64,000 bases of DNA. Source: Chelydra serpentina (taxonomy: Eukaryota; Chordata; Testudines; Chelydridae). The stretch spans positions 1,612,001 to 1,676,000 of the forward strand of contig JBAIAC010000042.1 in the NCBI GenBank assembly GCA_037349315.1, written 5' to 3'. Under the pieces are notes generated by a model that was not told the DNA's origin, did no database searches, and worked only from the letters and a program-made list of their open reading frames with translations. Positions 24,201 to 33,500 of the stretch are shown piece after piece. A program made the position numbers and the translations under genes. Position 1 is the stretch's first letter; the number at the start of each line of letters is the position of its first letter.

Positions 24201-24449
24201 GCACAGGGATTGGGGGTCAGGAGGACTCCTGGGTTCTCTCCCCAGCTCTGGGAGGGGTGTGGTGTTTAGTGTTTAGAACACATATACACATACATACATA
24301 CATACACACATTCTCTGTATCTCTTTCCCCTGCCATTCACCCTGTGTATCTGTCTCCTGCAGCTGGCGTTTTTCCTAAAGTCGAGGCTGGCCGGTGCCGC
24401 CTCCTACTCCGTCCAGAAGGCTCATCAGTTCCTCCGGAACCAGAGCTGA
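6138..24449 (+). CDS. mucin gene A: giant membrane-tethered mucin-like protein (5 exons)
   Basis: The exons are 6138-6216, 9252-21059, 21634-21786, 23750-23835 and 24363-24449. All junctions are GT-AG, in phases 1, 1, 1 and 0, and the joined frame is open for 4,071 codons (about 4,070 residues). The order is signal peptide, an ectodomain of roughly 3,980 residues that is almost pure Ser/Thr/Pro repeat and lacks cysteine, one transmembrane helix (WGIILICLAALSLL) and a short basic tail. No SEA, EGF, VWD or cysteine-knot domain is visible. Such proteins are known to be heavily O-glycosylated and to form epithelial glycocalyx; that role is inferred here. The plan (one huge repeat exon between phase-1 introns, short tail) resembles MUC21/MUC22-type mucins of the mammalian MHC region, but orthology was not tested. 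Mucin gene B downstream shares the exon plan and transmembrane motif and is probably a paralogue. Confidence 0.85.
7278..7999. mobile_element. non-autonomous hAT-type transposon, intact ends
   Basis: The terminal inverted repeats are CAGTGGTTCCCAAACT and AGTTTGGGAAACACTG. They are flanked by a perfect 8-bp target duplication TTCTAGTC (7270-7277 and 8000-8007), which is diagnostic of hAT elements. The interior is AT-rich with no transposase frame. A short second inverted motif (GGGGTTCAC near both ends) is also seen. Confidence 0.92.
8405..8530 (-). repeat. 66-bp repeat units, reverse orientation
   Basis: About two units of the repeat described at 1010-1375 lie in inverse orientation inside mucin A intron 1. 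Small frames over them are not genes. Confidence 0.7.
9252..21059 (+). CDS. mucin A exon 2: 11.8-kb Ser/Thr/Pro tandem-repeat exon
   Basis: One uninterrupted frame of 3,936 codons runs from the acceptor CCCAG (9247-9251) to the donor CCTGG|GTATGT (21060), phase 1 to phase 1. It starts with a short unique part (APAVVNDTSQSQS). Three 16-residue (48-nt) repeat types follow: TEIPSSSATSTPSSTP (about 9455-9650, again at about 10130-10320); TDNSTPTSTPSSTPTT with many variants (about 9780-19250); and SAATSTPSSTGASTPN (about 19430-20850). A unique Ser/Thr/Pro-rich stalk (20860-21059) ends it. The second type carries an NST sequon, usually followed by Pro, and a single Asp in nearly every unit; the third carries none. 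Cysteine is absent. Copy number must vary between alleles. The repeat also keeps long antisense frames open (9280-21147), which are shadows. Confidence 0.92.
9600..10465 (+). repeat. 684-bp segmental duplication inside the mucin exon
   Basis: The segment with CAATGCAACCCCCAGCTCC, NSNITSPAAL and SPLDTSTSSSAPTVSASP occurs at about 9600-9790 and again at about 10284-10474, near identical, 684 bp apart. The offset is a multiple of 12 nt but not of 48, so unequal exchange here was registered on the 4-residue sub-period. Confidence 0.8.
12001..13196 (+). repeat. 720-bp higher-order tandem duplication inside the mucin exon
   Basis: Bases 12001-12476 match 12721-13196 essentially base for base. This includes rare variants such as CCATTCTCGACC (NPFSTPSS) and ACCACCCACAAC. 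The offset of 720 bp is 15 x 48. The near identity implies a very recent duplication, or an assembly duplication. Confidence 0.85.
19320..20860 (+). repeat. C-terminal SAATSTPSSTGASTPN repeat block
   Basis: About 28 units of 48 nt alternate between Gly and Asp forms (SSTGAS or SSTDAS). Two copies of a PNSAAIMNPSSPDTSISS segment, 360 bp apart (19328 and 19688), mark the transition from the TDNST block. The units are more uniform than those upstream. Confidence 0.85.
21440..21607 (+). mobile_element. CR1-type LINE 3' end, abutting mucin A exon 3
   Basis: The phrases GGGCTAGATGGACC, TTTGGTCTGACCCAG and TCTTATCTTCTTAT are the usual 3' terminus of turtle CR1 copies. The element ends only about 26 bp before the acceptor of exon 3 (21633), so its pyrimidine-rich tail may supply part of the splice signal. 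Confidence 0.8.
21634..21786 (+). CDS. mucin A exon 3: Ser/Thr/Pro linker
   Basis: The exon encodes 51 codons and is symmetric (phase 1 in, phase 1 out). The acceptor is TTTTTATCCACCAG and the donor is CACCG|GTAAGG. The encoded stretch begins GSIPTSGDTTSAGPPG and ends VPVTSQTT. It is non-repetitive, without cysteine or sequons, and makes the membrane-proximal stalk. The phase symmetry means it could be skipped without a frameshift. Confidence 0.8.
21787..23749 (+). other. mucin A intron 3
   Basis: This 1.96-kb intron contains MIR-like SINE pieces (about 22370-22510 with CTCAGTTTCCCC, and 22700-22800 with GAAAACTGAGGC) and a MITE copy (23086-23206). No other coding segment was found. The acceptor TCTTGTCCCCTGCAG (23735-23749) is strong. 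Confidence 0.6.
23086..23206. mobile_element. second copy of the AGGGTGACC MITE
   Basis: It has the same interior and right end (GGTCACCCT) as the copy at 3659; the left end is changed to AGGATGACC. The flanks share AGGCCGGT (8 of 10 bases), consistent with a decayed 10-bp TSD. Confidence 0.8.
23750..23835 (+). CDS. mucin A exon 4: transmembrane segment
   Basis: The exon starts in phase 1 and ends in phase 0 at CTCTG|GTAAGG. It encodes ASPDSGALPYWG and then a hydrophobic run of about 20 residues (IILICLAALSLLSFCSL). The run continues across the junction into LAFFL of exon 5. The WGIILI motif recurs in mucin gene B (34052-34176), the clearest sign that the two genes are related. Confidence 0.85.
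24085..24262 (+). repeat. tRNA-head (MIR-like) 75-bp array, + orientation
   Basis: Three units carry GGACTCCTGGGTTCTATCC, which resembles a pol III B box, followed by CCAGCTCTGGGAG. Arrays of the same unit recur, mostly inverted, at 27690-28000, 36785-37025, 39245-39545, 42055-42690, 43150-43330, 44085-44160, 55440-55640 and 61470-61745. A short ACATACAT microsatellite follows at 24275-24310. Confidence 0.8.
24363..24449 (+). CDS. mucin A exon 5: cytoplasmic tail and stop
   Basis: The acceptor TGTCTCCTGCAG leads into LAFFLKSRLAGAASYSVQKA, then HQFLRNQS and TGA (24447-24449). The tail beyond the membrane is about 23 residues, with a basic stop-transfer signal (KSR) and a single Tyr in ASYSVQ. 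No known signalling motif is obvious. Confidence 0.85.
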   Translation: MAFFLKSRLAGAASYSVQKAHQFLRNQS

Positions 24450-25830
24450 TGCGCTCACAGCTGAGGGCAGAATGGGCCGTCCAGAACCTCCGACTACAGC
24501 CATCCACAATGGGGCTGCTCCAGTCCAGCACTCCTCGGCTAACCCAGAGCCACTATAGTCAGTACTGAGCGGAGAAAGCCAGTATTAATCCTTAGCTGCC
24601 AGATGAACATATGCTGCCCTCTGGGGGGCAGCGGTGGGATGGAGCTTTGGTCCCCTTCTGTGGCAGGGAACACAGATTGGTGGAATCTGCACTGAGAACC
24701 CAAGCATCCTATGTTCTGCTACATCTGTTGGGTGGAGCCCAGAAGAAAGGAACAGGGAAAAGAAAAAGGAGATGGATGCATATCGAATGGGCTGGATGGT
24801 GGTGGGGTTGTCCAGTGGTTAGCGCACAGGACTCCTGGCTTCTATCCCCAGTTGTTGGAGTGAAGCAGGGTCTAGTAAGTTAAGCAGGGAGAGCTGGCAG
24901 CCAGGACACCTGGGTTCTATTAATCCTCCTGGTGTCTGCACAGCATCCATTTAACAAATATTTACTTTGCTGGTCTGCACTGCTGTCTTTGGCTGACTTA
25001 GACTGTGACCTCTTCATGACAGGGCCTGTCTCTCCCTGTGTGTCTGTGCAGCGCACGGCACAACGGGGCCCTGATCTCAGCTGGGACAGGGACTGTCTCT
25101 CACTGTGTGTCCGTGCAGCGCCCGGCACAACGGGGCCCTGATCTCAGCTGGGGCAGGGACTGTCTCTCACTGTGTGTCCGTGCAGCGCCCGGCACAACGG
25201 GGCCCTGATCTCAGCTGGGACAGGGACTGTCTCTCACTGTGTGTCCGTGCAGCGCCCGGCACAACGGGGCTCTGATCTCAGCTGGGGCAGGGACTGTCTC
25301 TCACTGTGTGTCCGTGCAGAGCCCGGCACAACGGGGCCCTGATCTCAGCTGGGGCAGGGACTGTCTCTCGCTGTGTGTCTATGCAGCACCCAGCACCAGG
25401 GGGCCCTGATCTCAACTGATGTCTCTATGTGCTATGAGAATTATATGATCTCAGTGGGGGCTGGGACTATCTCGCCCTGTGTGTCTGTGCAGCGCCCGAT
25501 ACAACAGGGCCCTGATCCTGAGCAGGAACTGATACTTTGCCAGTCTCTCCCTATCAGAATCACCGAGGCTTGAATGAATATACTGGAAGTTTTGTCCCTG
25601 GTGAAAATATGTACATTGGCCGGGGACCACAGTTGTAACTTTTGTATCAAATATTTTATTGCAAAATTGTATATTTTACTCTTGTTTCAAGTTTGCACAT
25701 TTGCACTGCATTGGGTTAATTAACCCTGCCTTTGTCTATACCTCATGTATTTATCTATGGATTGTTATTCTAATATATATATATATATTATATACTGTAT
25801 GTAATAAATATAAAATATTTCACCCATGCC
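24450..25830 (+). other. mucin A probable 3' UTR with 66-bp array and poly(A) signal
   Basis: The first AATAAA after the stop is at 25803-25808, giving a 3' UTR of about 1.35 kb. It contains five or more 66-bp units (25015-25520). A second AATAAA lies at 26504. The 3' end is inferred from signals only. Confidence 0.45.
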
Positions 25831-25879
25831 ATTCCATTAAATTATATTATCTCTTCCCAGTACGTCATATTATTATTGG

Positions 25880-26205
25880 CTCATACCAAGGGACCACATC
25901 TAGGTTGGTATCCCCACCCCAGCTCCATGCTCACTATGGTTCAGACCAATGGGCCCCACCTGGGCTGGTATCCTCACCCCCACTCCATGCTCACCATGGT
26001 TCAGACCAATGGGCCCCACCTGGGCTGGTATCCTCACCCCCACTCCATGCTCACCATGGTTCAGACCAACGGGCCCCACCTAGGCCGGTATCCTCACCCC
26101 CACTCCATGCTCACCATGGTTCAGACCAACGGGCCCCACCTAGGCCGGTATCCCCACCCCAACTTCCCACTCACCATGGTTCAGACCAACGGGCCCATCT
26201 AACCC
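25880..26205 (+). repeat. 60-bp minisatellite
   Basis: Five to six units of exactly 60 bp share CACCATGGTTCAGACCAA and GGGCCCCACCT. Because 60 is a multiple of three, several frames stay open across it, on the + strand as 20-residue periodic peptides. There is no splice context, so it is treated as a minisatellite and not as a gene. Confidence 0.85.
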
Positions 26206-27050
26206 GGCATCCCCCCCTCCCCACACCCAACCCATGCTACACAGTAGAAATCATCATTAACATGGGCCTCCATGCGCTGCAATGCCACAGGTGGCCACTA
26301 GGTATCAGCCCTGCCCCAGTCCACACAGCCCAGCTCTTGTGCTAAGCAGGGCAATCAGACACTAGGGCAGCAGGGCCTGTATCTCTGGGGAAAGCTAAAG
26401 CTGCCCCAACAGCCTGTTCCTGGGTCCCAGGCTCTGCTGGGGGCAGAAGAAAGAGGGCTACAGGGATCCCCACTTTTATCACGCTTGAGTCAGGCACCCC
26501 CAAAATAAAAAATAAAATCACAATTTTTGTATTTTAAGGCTAATATATGTGGGAGGGTTGTTGTTTTTTTTTCCTGTGACTGCTGGGCTCTGAGCCCCGA
26601 GGGGTCGTGTTTGCCACCTTTACTCCACAACGGTCAGGGCTAGAGGTTTACTTTGTCTCCAAAAAATGAGAGCTGAGTGCCTCAGCTACTCCCATGACTC
26701 CAGGAGCTGGGGCTTCAGGGTGGGGGGGGAAGCCGTGCACAAATCACACGTGTTTTCAGCGCTGGAGCCCAGGTCGCCTGCTCTCTCTGGCACTGCGGAG
26801 CCTGGGCAATGGAGGGCGAAGAAAGAAACGGACGGGCCTATTGATCTGATCTAGGGCAGCAGGGACCAGGCAGGATACCGGGCTGATGGGCCCGTGGGTC
26901 TGACCCAATTGTAGAAGCTGACACATCTGGGCTCAGCCCAGCGCGGGGAGCGCCCGTGCCGGGTGGGACTGGCTGATAATCCCAGGGGAAATATGCAGCC
27001 CCCCTGCCATTCCAGTGTTACCATATCTCCCCCTAGTGGCTGCACAGGAG
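26206..27050. other. intergenic, no gene seen
   Basis: A short CR1-like tail is recognisable near 26845-26915 (GGTCTGACCCAATTG). Nothing else is supported. Confidence 0.5.
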
Positions 27051-27054
27051 AGAG

Positions 27055-27106
27055 GATAAAAGACATTCTATAGCAGTGCCAGTCCGCAGCTGCATTTCAG
27101 TGCCGG
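27055..27106 (+). promoter_or_regulatory. putative TATA box and non-coding first exon of mucin gene B
   Basis: GATAAAAG (27055-27062) could serve as a TATA element. A donor-like CCGG|GTGAGC follows at 27107, and a good acceptor CCTCCTCTTTCAG lies at 27286-27298, before a leader that reaches the start codon at 27491. This gives a short non-coding exon plus a 192-nt leader in the next exon. The model is speculative. Confidence 0.35.
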
Positions 27107-27490
27107 GTGAGCCATCCCGGTGCTGTTCCCCAGCTGCCCCGCCCCAGAGGCGGCTGCATTTCAGCCCCGGCTGAAGCGATCGCTGTATATACCGGTGTTG
27201 GGATCCCCGCCAGCATCTGTCACCGGTGTTAATCCAGCTGGAAATGGAGATGACACATTCCGATACTATATTCTTTTGGCCGCTTCCTCCTCTTTCAGGT
27301 GTATGCGGGGAATCGGGAAAGACACACCTTAGAGAAGACACAGGTTGGGGGGAATGTAGGCAGGGCTATTTCAGGAACACACCGCCTTGGTCCAGAGCCC
27401 TTACAAATACAGCGAGGCTGCCAGCCTGCCGGGACAGAACCCAGGGGCACAGAGCGTCCCGAGGGAAGCCGATCTCTGCCCCCCGCAACA

Positions 27491-27530
27491 ATGCTACTGT
27501 GCTTCTTTGTTTTGTGGCTGCGCTTAGCAG
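27491..27530 (+). CDS. mucin B exon 1: signal peptide
   Basis: The exon encodes MLLCFFVLWLRLA plus one base, ending at GCAG|GTAGG in phase 1, just like mucin A exon 1. The ATG context CCCGCAACAATG is good. The upstream leader has a short upstream ATG frame (27302). Confidence 0.7.
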
Positions 27531-30500
27531 GTAGGTCGCTCAGGTACCAAGCTGGGGTGGGTGAGATGGGGCAAGGTGGCCAGCGGGGAGGATAATTAAT
27601 TGAATCCAGCTGTCAGGAGTGTTCTGAAGGTGGGGACTGTAAGGCACAGAGAGGGGTGGGATTTGGTCACAGAGAGAGAGACCGCACAGAAGAGAACCCA
27701 GGCGTCCTGACTGCCAGGCTCACGTCCCTCCTCTAGCAACTGGACCCAGGAGTCCTGACTCCCAGCCCCCCTTCTCTAACCCACTAGACCCCACTCGCCT
27801 CCCAGAGCCAGAGAAGGAACCCAGGAGTCCTGACGCCCAGCCCTTTCCCCTCCCTCCCCAGCTCTAACCCAGGAGACCCCATTCCCCTCCCAGAGCTAGG
27901 AACAGAGTCCAGGACTCCTGGCCTCCAAGCCCCATCCTCTCCTATGTCCACTGCCCCACCTGCCAGCCTGCCCCCAGAGAATAGAACCCAGGAGTCCTGG
28001 CTAGAATCTAAACACTCCTGAAGCAGTGGGATGAGATTGGATACATTTCCCAGCTGGATCAGACATTTCCCAAGGGGGCGGGAGGTCTGTTAGCATGTGG
28101 AGTTTTCTCCCCAAGGAAAACTCCAAACAGTAGGAACCCTGGGGAACAGGCTGCAGGGGATGGTGATGTATTGGCCAGGGGCTGCATGAAATGGTGCCAT
28201 ATCCAGTCACTCCTTTCTATGTGTCACCCCAGGGTGGGAAGGGAGGGAGGGGCAGGAATTTGACCTTCCCCTGTACCAGGGACCTCACCTTGCTAGGGCT
28301 GGATATAAACTGGTCATCAGGAAGTTTAGACTTGAAATTAGACGAAGGTTAACCATCAGAGGAGTGAAGTTCTGGAACAGCCTTCCAAGGGAAGCAGTGG
28401 GGGCAAAAGACCTATCTGGTTTCAAGATTAAACTAGATACGTTTATGGAGGGGATTGTTTGATGGGATAACATGATCTTAGTCAAAGGTCAATTAATTGC
28501 CATCAGTAGTAAATAGGACCAATGGTCAATGATGGGATGTTAGAAGTTACTACAGAGAACTTTTTCCTGGGTGTCTGGCGGGTGAGTCTTGCCCACATGC
28601 TCAGGGTTCAGCTGATCGCCATATTTGGGGTCGGGAAGGAATTTTCCTCCAGGGTAGATTGGCAGAGGCCCTGGAGGTTTTTTGCCTTCCTCTGCAGCAT
28701 GGGGCACGGGTCACTTACTGGAGGATTCTCTGCATCTTGAAGTCTTTAAACCATGATTTGAGGACTTCAATAGCCGAGACATAGGGGAGAGGATTATTCC
28801 AGGAGTGGGTGGGTGAGATTCGGTGGCCTGTATTGTGCAAGAGGTCAGACTAGATGATCATAATGGTCCCTTTTGACCTTAAAGTCTATGAGTCTATGAT
28901 TCTTGAAGCCTCTTGCATCTGGGTGAAGGCTGAGCTATTACCCAGAGGAGTCATACCATGGCAAATTGTGGTATTAATCTAAGCAACATTCAGTGAATTC
29001 CTGCTACTCCCTTCTCACGAGCCTAGAGAGACTCATGGAAATAACTGACAGGAAACCAAATGGCGACCTGCCCAGTGACTTGAGACGATCGGAATTATTA
29101 TGATCCAAGAGTTTCTCCCATCAAAGAGGGATTTCGTCAGACATGGAATTTGATGGGGAAAGTGTCAGAGATTCTCCCCCCGCCCCCCCCAATGCTTTGA
29201 TGGGAAAATTCAAAGTGAAAGGAAAGAGGAAATGGTTTCGTGTCTGTTCCAACTGAATTTTTAGTTTTGTTCCCATTTTTGAAAAAACAAAAACACCAAA
29301 TTTTTTTCACGGGCGGGGAGTAAAAAAAAGAAAAAGAAGAGAGACGAATCTCCTTGCCAGTTCTAAAAATGAAGGTCAAAAACCCAAACCAAAGTGATCC
29401 ATTGCAATATGAAAGGGAACAATTTTACTGTGCTGAAAAATATTTGGTTTTGATTTTTCATTGAAAACACAGAATGCCCAGAAACAGAAAAAAATATTTC
29501 AATTCTGATTTGCCGCTGCAGTGTCTTGTGGAAGTTGTAGTTTGGACACCTCATGGCCCCATTCTCCTCTATGGATGGGGCTCCCCATACAGACTTCATC
29601 TCCCATGATGCACTGCAGCCAGGATGGGCAACCTTGGGAGTTCATGGGAGTTGTAGTCCCCCCTCCCTCCCAAGGAGCCCAGCCTATAGAGGAAAATAGG
29701 GGCACGAAGCACCTGAACTTACGACTCCCATGAGGCATCCCGGCCTCATTTCAGAATCAAAATATTTCAGGTTTTTGGGGCAAAAAAGTTGAAATCGGCC
29801 TCCAAAAAGCTCCCATTTTCCCAACCAGCTTGAGTCTCCCCAGCCCTGCTCAATAACACCTTCCCAACGGGATGTCCCTCTCTTTTTAGCCACAAGCACC
29901 ACTGCACCAGCCAACCTCACCACAGCACCGCTGACAGGTACTGATGGCCCCACGGCAACCATACAAGTCACCGACAGCACCGTGGCACCGAAAGAGGTCA
30001 CCCTCACCACCCAGACACCACCAGCCGTCACCACCAACACCACCTCACTGGGAACGTCTAATGTCACCGTGTCGCCACCAGCTGTCACCAGCAACGCTGC
30101 CACATCTGCCCTGACCAACCCCAACCCCTCCTGGGCAGGAGACAGTGCCACCACCGTATCGGCAGCGGGCACAGGCGCCACTGTGCCAGGTACTGAGAAG
30201 AAACCCCTCTCCTTTGCATCCTGCTCTGGTGACAATCGGAGACGCTAAGGTTCCCCCGATAGAACATTCTGTGGGTCCCCCCCACCTCTATGTACCATCC
30301 TCAGAGGATGTAAAGCTGTTACAGCCCCAGCTAGGAAAATTCTTCAACCAAAAACCTCATTAAGTTTCTCTATAAGTGGCATCCATTAGCATACTAACGA
30401 GGTGCCTCACAACCTTTCATGTATTTCCCTGCGAGGCGGAGCAGTGCTATTCTCCCTATTTTACAGATGGGGAAACTGAGGCACAGATTCAGTGACTTGC

Positions 30501-33500
30501 TCAAGGTCACAGAGGAAGGCTGTGGCAGAGCAGGGAATGGCACAGCGGTTTCTCACTGTCTAAGATCATGTCTGGACCACTGGACCCAGAGTTAAGGAGA
30601 TTGATACTGATCTGTTAAATGAGAGCATGGAGGTTTACCAACATTTCTTGAGAATCTAGTTAGTGCTAAGGTTAAACTACAAGGGTTGAAAGTCCCCATA
30701 GTTATGCGATTTAGTAAAAACAGCCTTAACCTTGGCCCCTGAAATACTCCCTGGCTCCCCTTGCCTTACTGAAATGCCAGGTTCCTCCGGAGGTTATCAG
30801 ACGTATATAGTATTTTGAGGCAAACACAAGCCAACACGTTGTTTTGTTTTCAGTAACCCCAGACTTATTGTGTTTAGATGAAAAGCCATAAAACAAAAAA
30901 TGTCTTCCAAGGAGCAGACTCACCACTGGACCTCCCCCTGGTGGCTGGGCACGGCGTAGCAGGCTCTCTCAGCTAGCTCAAATAGCTTTTGCAATCCTGC
31001 AAAAGATGCCCAGCATCTCCAGAAAACAACAAACTTTCTATTCCTATCAGTTCCTGAACAGGGGGAAAGAACAGCCACAGAGCTATACCAGCTACTCATG
31101 CAAAACTCCTGAGGGAGGAGCTCTCTGCCTTTATGTATTATCCGAGGTTATGTACAGTTGTGGTGACTCCCAGACTGTGACTGCAAGAACTCTGGGTAGA
31201 ATGCTTATGCAAATGAAGCTGCTCCGTGGCTGTTCTTCCCCCTGCTCACCAACAGATGGCAGCAGAGAGCTGCTTAACCTATACAGCTACAGGCCATTAA
31301 TTATTGGTCTGCAAATCAGTCTGTTTAGTACATTCGTCAAGCCCAACCCCTCCAAAGTCATGAGATTTTAAAATCAGAGATGTCGGGTTCTTTTTAGGCT
31401 ACACCTACATGATGAGCTAGGGATGTGATTCCCCTGCCTCTGTACACATACTCATGTATGCACAAGTATAACTAGCAGCATAGCCAGGTTTGCAGGGGTA
31501 GCAGCCATGTGTTTATACATGGTACAGCTGAACCATGCCTCTGGTACCGCTACCCTGGCTACACTGCAATTCACACTCGTGCTAGTTAAAGTGAGAACCA
31601 GCACAAGTATGTGTGCACAAGTGTGGGGGGGGGGAGAGAAGGAAATCACACCTCTAGCTTGTAGTGTAGACAGTCTTATTGTCTTCTGTCATTGGAGCCT
31701 TTAGAATTCACATATTCCAGCATTTCTCCACAACTGCAAGGACTGCAGGTTGACTTCTTTTTAAATTAAGGCCGAGCGTCTTCCCATAACCACGACTCCA
31801 GGAGCTGGGCATTTAAGAAAGATAGCAAATATCATGAGACTTGTAAATGAAATCATGAGAGTTGGAGACAGCATGTTGTTGAAACTCCAGTGAAAATTAC
31901 CCCTTCAGAAATTACCCCTCATGTTGGGGCAAAAACCTGAAATATCTTGTTTCTAAAATGCCACAGTGGTGCCTCATAGGATTTGCAGTTTGGGTGCCTC
32001 ATGGCTCCTTTCTCCTCTATGCACTGGCCTTTGCGTATGACTACATCTCCCATGATGCACTGTGGTCATGACAGGAGACCACGGTGCCGCATGGGAGTTG
32101 TAGTCCAACCAGGGAGCCCAGCATATTGAGGAGAATGGGGGGTATGAAGCAACTGAACTACAATTCCCATTACCATCCCGGCATCATTTCAGAATCTAAA
32201 CATTTTAATTTTTTTCCCAAAAAACCCTGACGTTTCCATGCAAAAATCCTCCCATTTCCCCAGCCAGCTCTAGTCTCCACAGCCTTGGCTCTCTGGCTCA
32301 GTAACATCTTCCCTCTGCCATGTACATTGGCCAAACTGGACAGTCTCTACGCAAAAGAATAAATGGACATAAATCTGACATCAGGAATCATAACATTCAA
32401 AAACCAGTAGGAGAACACTTCAACCTCCCTAATCACTCAGTGACAGACTTGAGGATAGCAGTGTTGCGACAGATTAACTCCAAAAGCAGACTTCAAAGAG
32501 AAACTATTGAACTCGAATTGATATGCAAACTAGATTGCATTGCCTCCGGATTAAATAGAGATTTGGAATGGCTCGGCCATTACGTTAATTGAATCTATTT
32601 CCCTTAAGTTAATGATCCTCATTCACACCTGTGTGACCATCTTGTTTATCACTTCAAGGTTTTTCTTCCCCTGCTGTTATGGTTCCTCTCAACTAATTAG
32701 CCTCTTAAGGTTGGTCTGTGCACCTCGACCTTATGTTTCTCTGACTGTATAAATATCTGTCTACTGTATATTTCATTCCATGCATCCGATGAAGTGGGTA
32801 TTAACCCACGAAAGCTTATGCTGAAATAAATTTGTTAGTCTCTAAAGTGCTACAAGTTTTTCTTTCTTATTTTCGTTATCTTCCCAATGGGTTGTCCTTC
32901 TCTCTTCAGCCTCTGGTACCGCTGCATCAGCCAACCACACCATGGCAACCAATGGTCCCATGGCAACCATGCAAGTCACCACCAGCACCACGATACGGGA
33001 TGAGGTCACCAACAGCAGCAAGATGCCTCCAGTCATCAGCACCAACACCACGGCACCAGGAGTGTCCAATAGTACTACGGCACCATCAACAGCTATTGGT
33101 AATGCTATCACACCCATATTGACCAACACCAACCCTTGCAGGGTAGAAATCAATGCTACCACCATACCCACAGTAGAAACAGACACCACTGTGCCACCTA
33201 TAGAGAGCCACCTCCCTCCTTTGTCTCCAAAGCAGGAGATGATCGATGTCTGTAAGGTTTTCACATGCATGATTTTGTAGGTCCTACATGTAACCCACAC
33301 GTGAGCAGTTGCTATGGGTCTCCCCGCTCTGTGTCGGATCCTCAGCAGAGTCGGGACTCTTAACGCCACCTCTCAGGAGCATTGTCTCTTTAGCTCAAGC
33401 TATAGCAACACGTGCTTTGTAGATCCCCGGTTCAACCCTCGGTGTGTCAGCCAAGATGGCGAGCATCACCCCACAACTCAACCTTCTCAGTCTACATTTC

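Larger units (their letters stand above)
32314..32877 (+). mobile_element. Penelope-like retroelement 3' fragment
   Basis: A 564-bp insertion flanked by the 8-bp direct repeat ATCTTCCC (32306-32313 and 32878-32885). It carries the end of a GIY-YIG endonuclease frame and a 3' region ending ATAAATTTGTTAGTCTCTAA, the usual tail of turtle Penelope copies. It sits in the duplicated intron of mucin B, so it arrived after that duplication. Confidence 0.85.

Noticed and set aside
23750..24449. SEA domain or EGF modules near the membrane of mucin A
   Set aside because: No such sequence lies between the repeat exon and the transmembrane exon. The linker exon is only 51 codons and Cys-free.
25659..26345. 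228-codon plus-strand frame over the 60-bp minisatellite
   Set aside because: Its open state is explained by a repeat length divisible by three. The part before the repeat is AT-rich and not protein-like.
33385..33450. tRNA gene
   Set aside because: A- and B-box-like words are present, but the arms do not fold into a full cloverleaf and the context is SINE-like.
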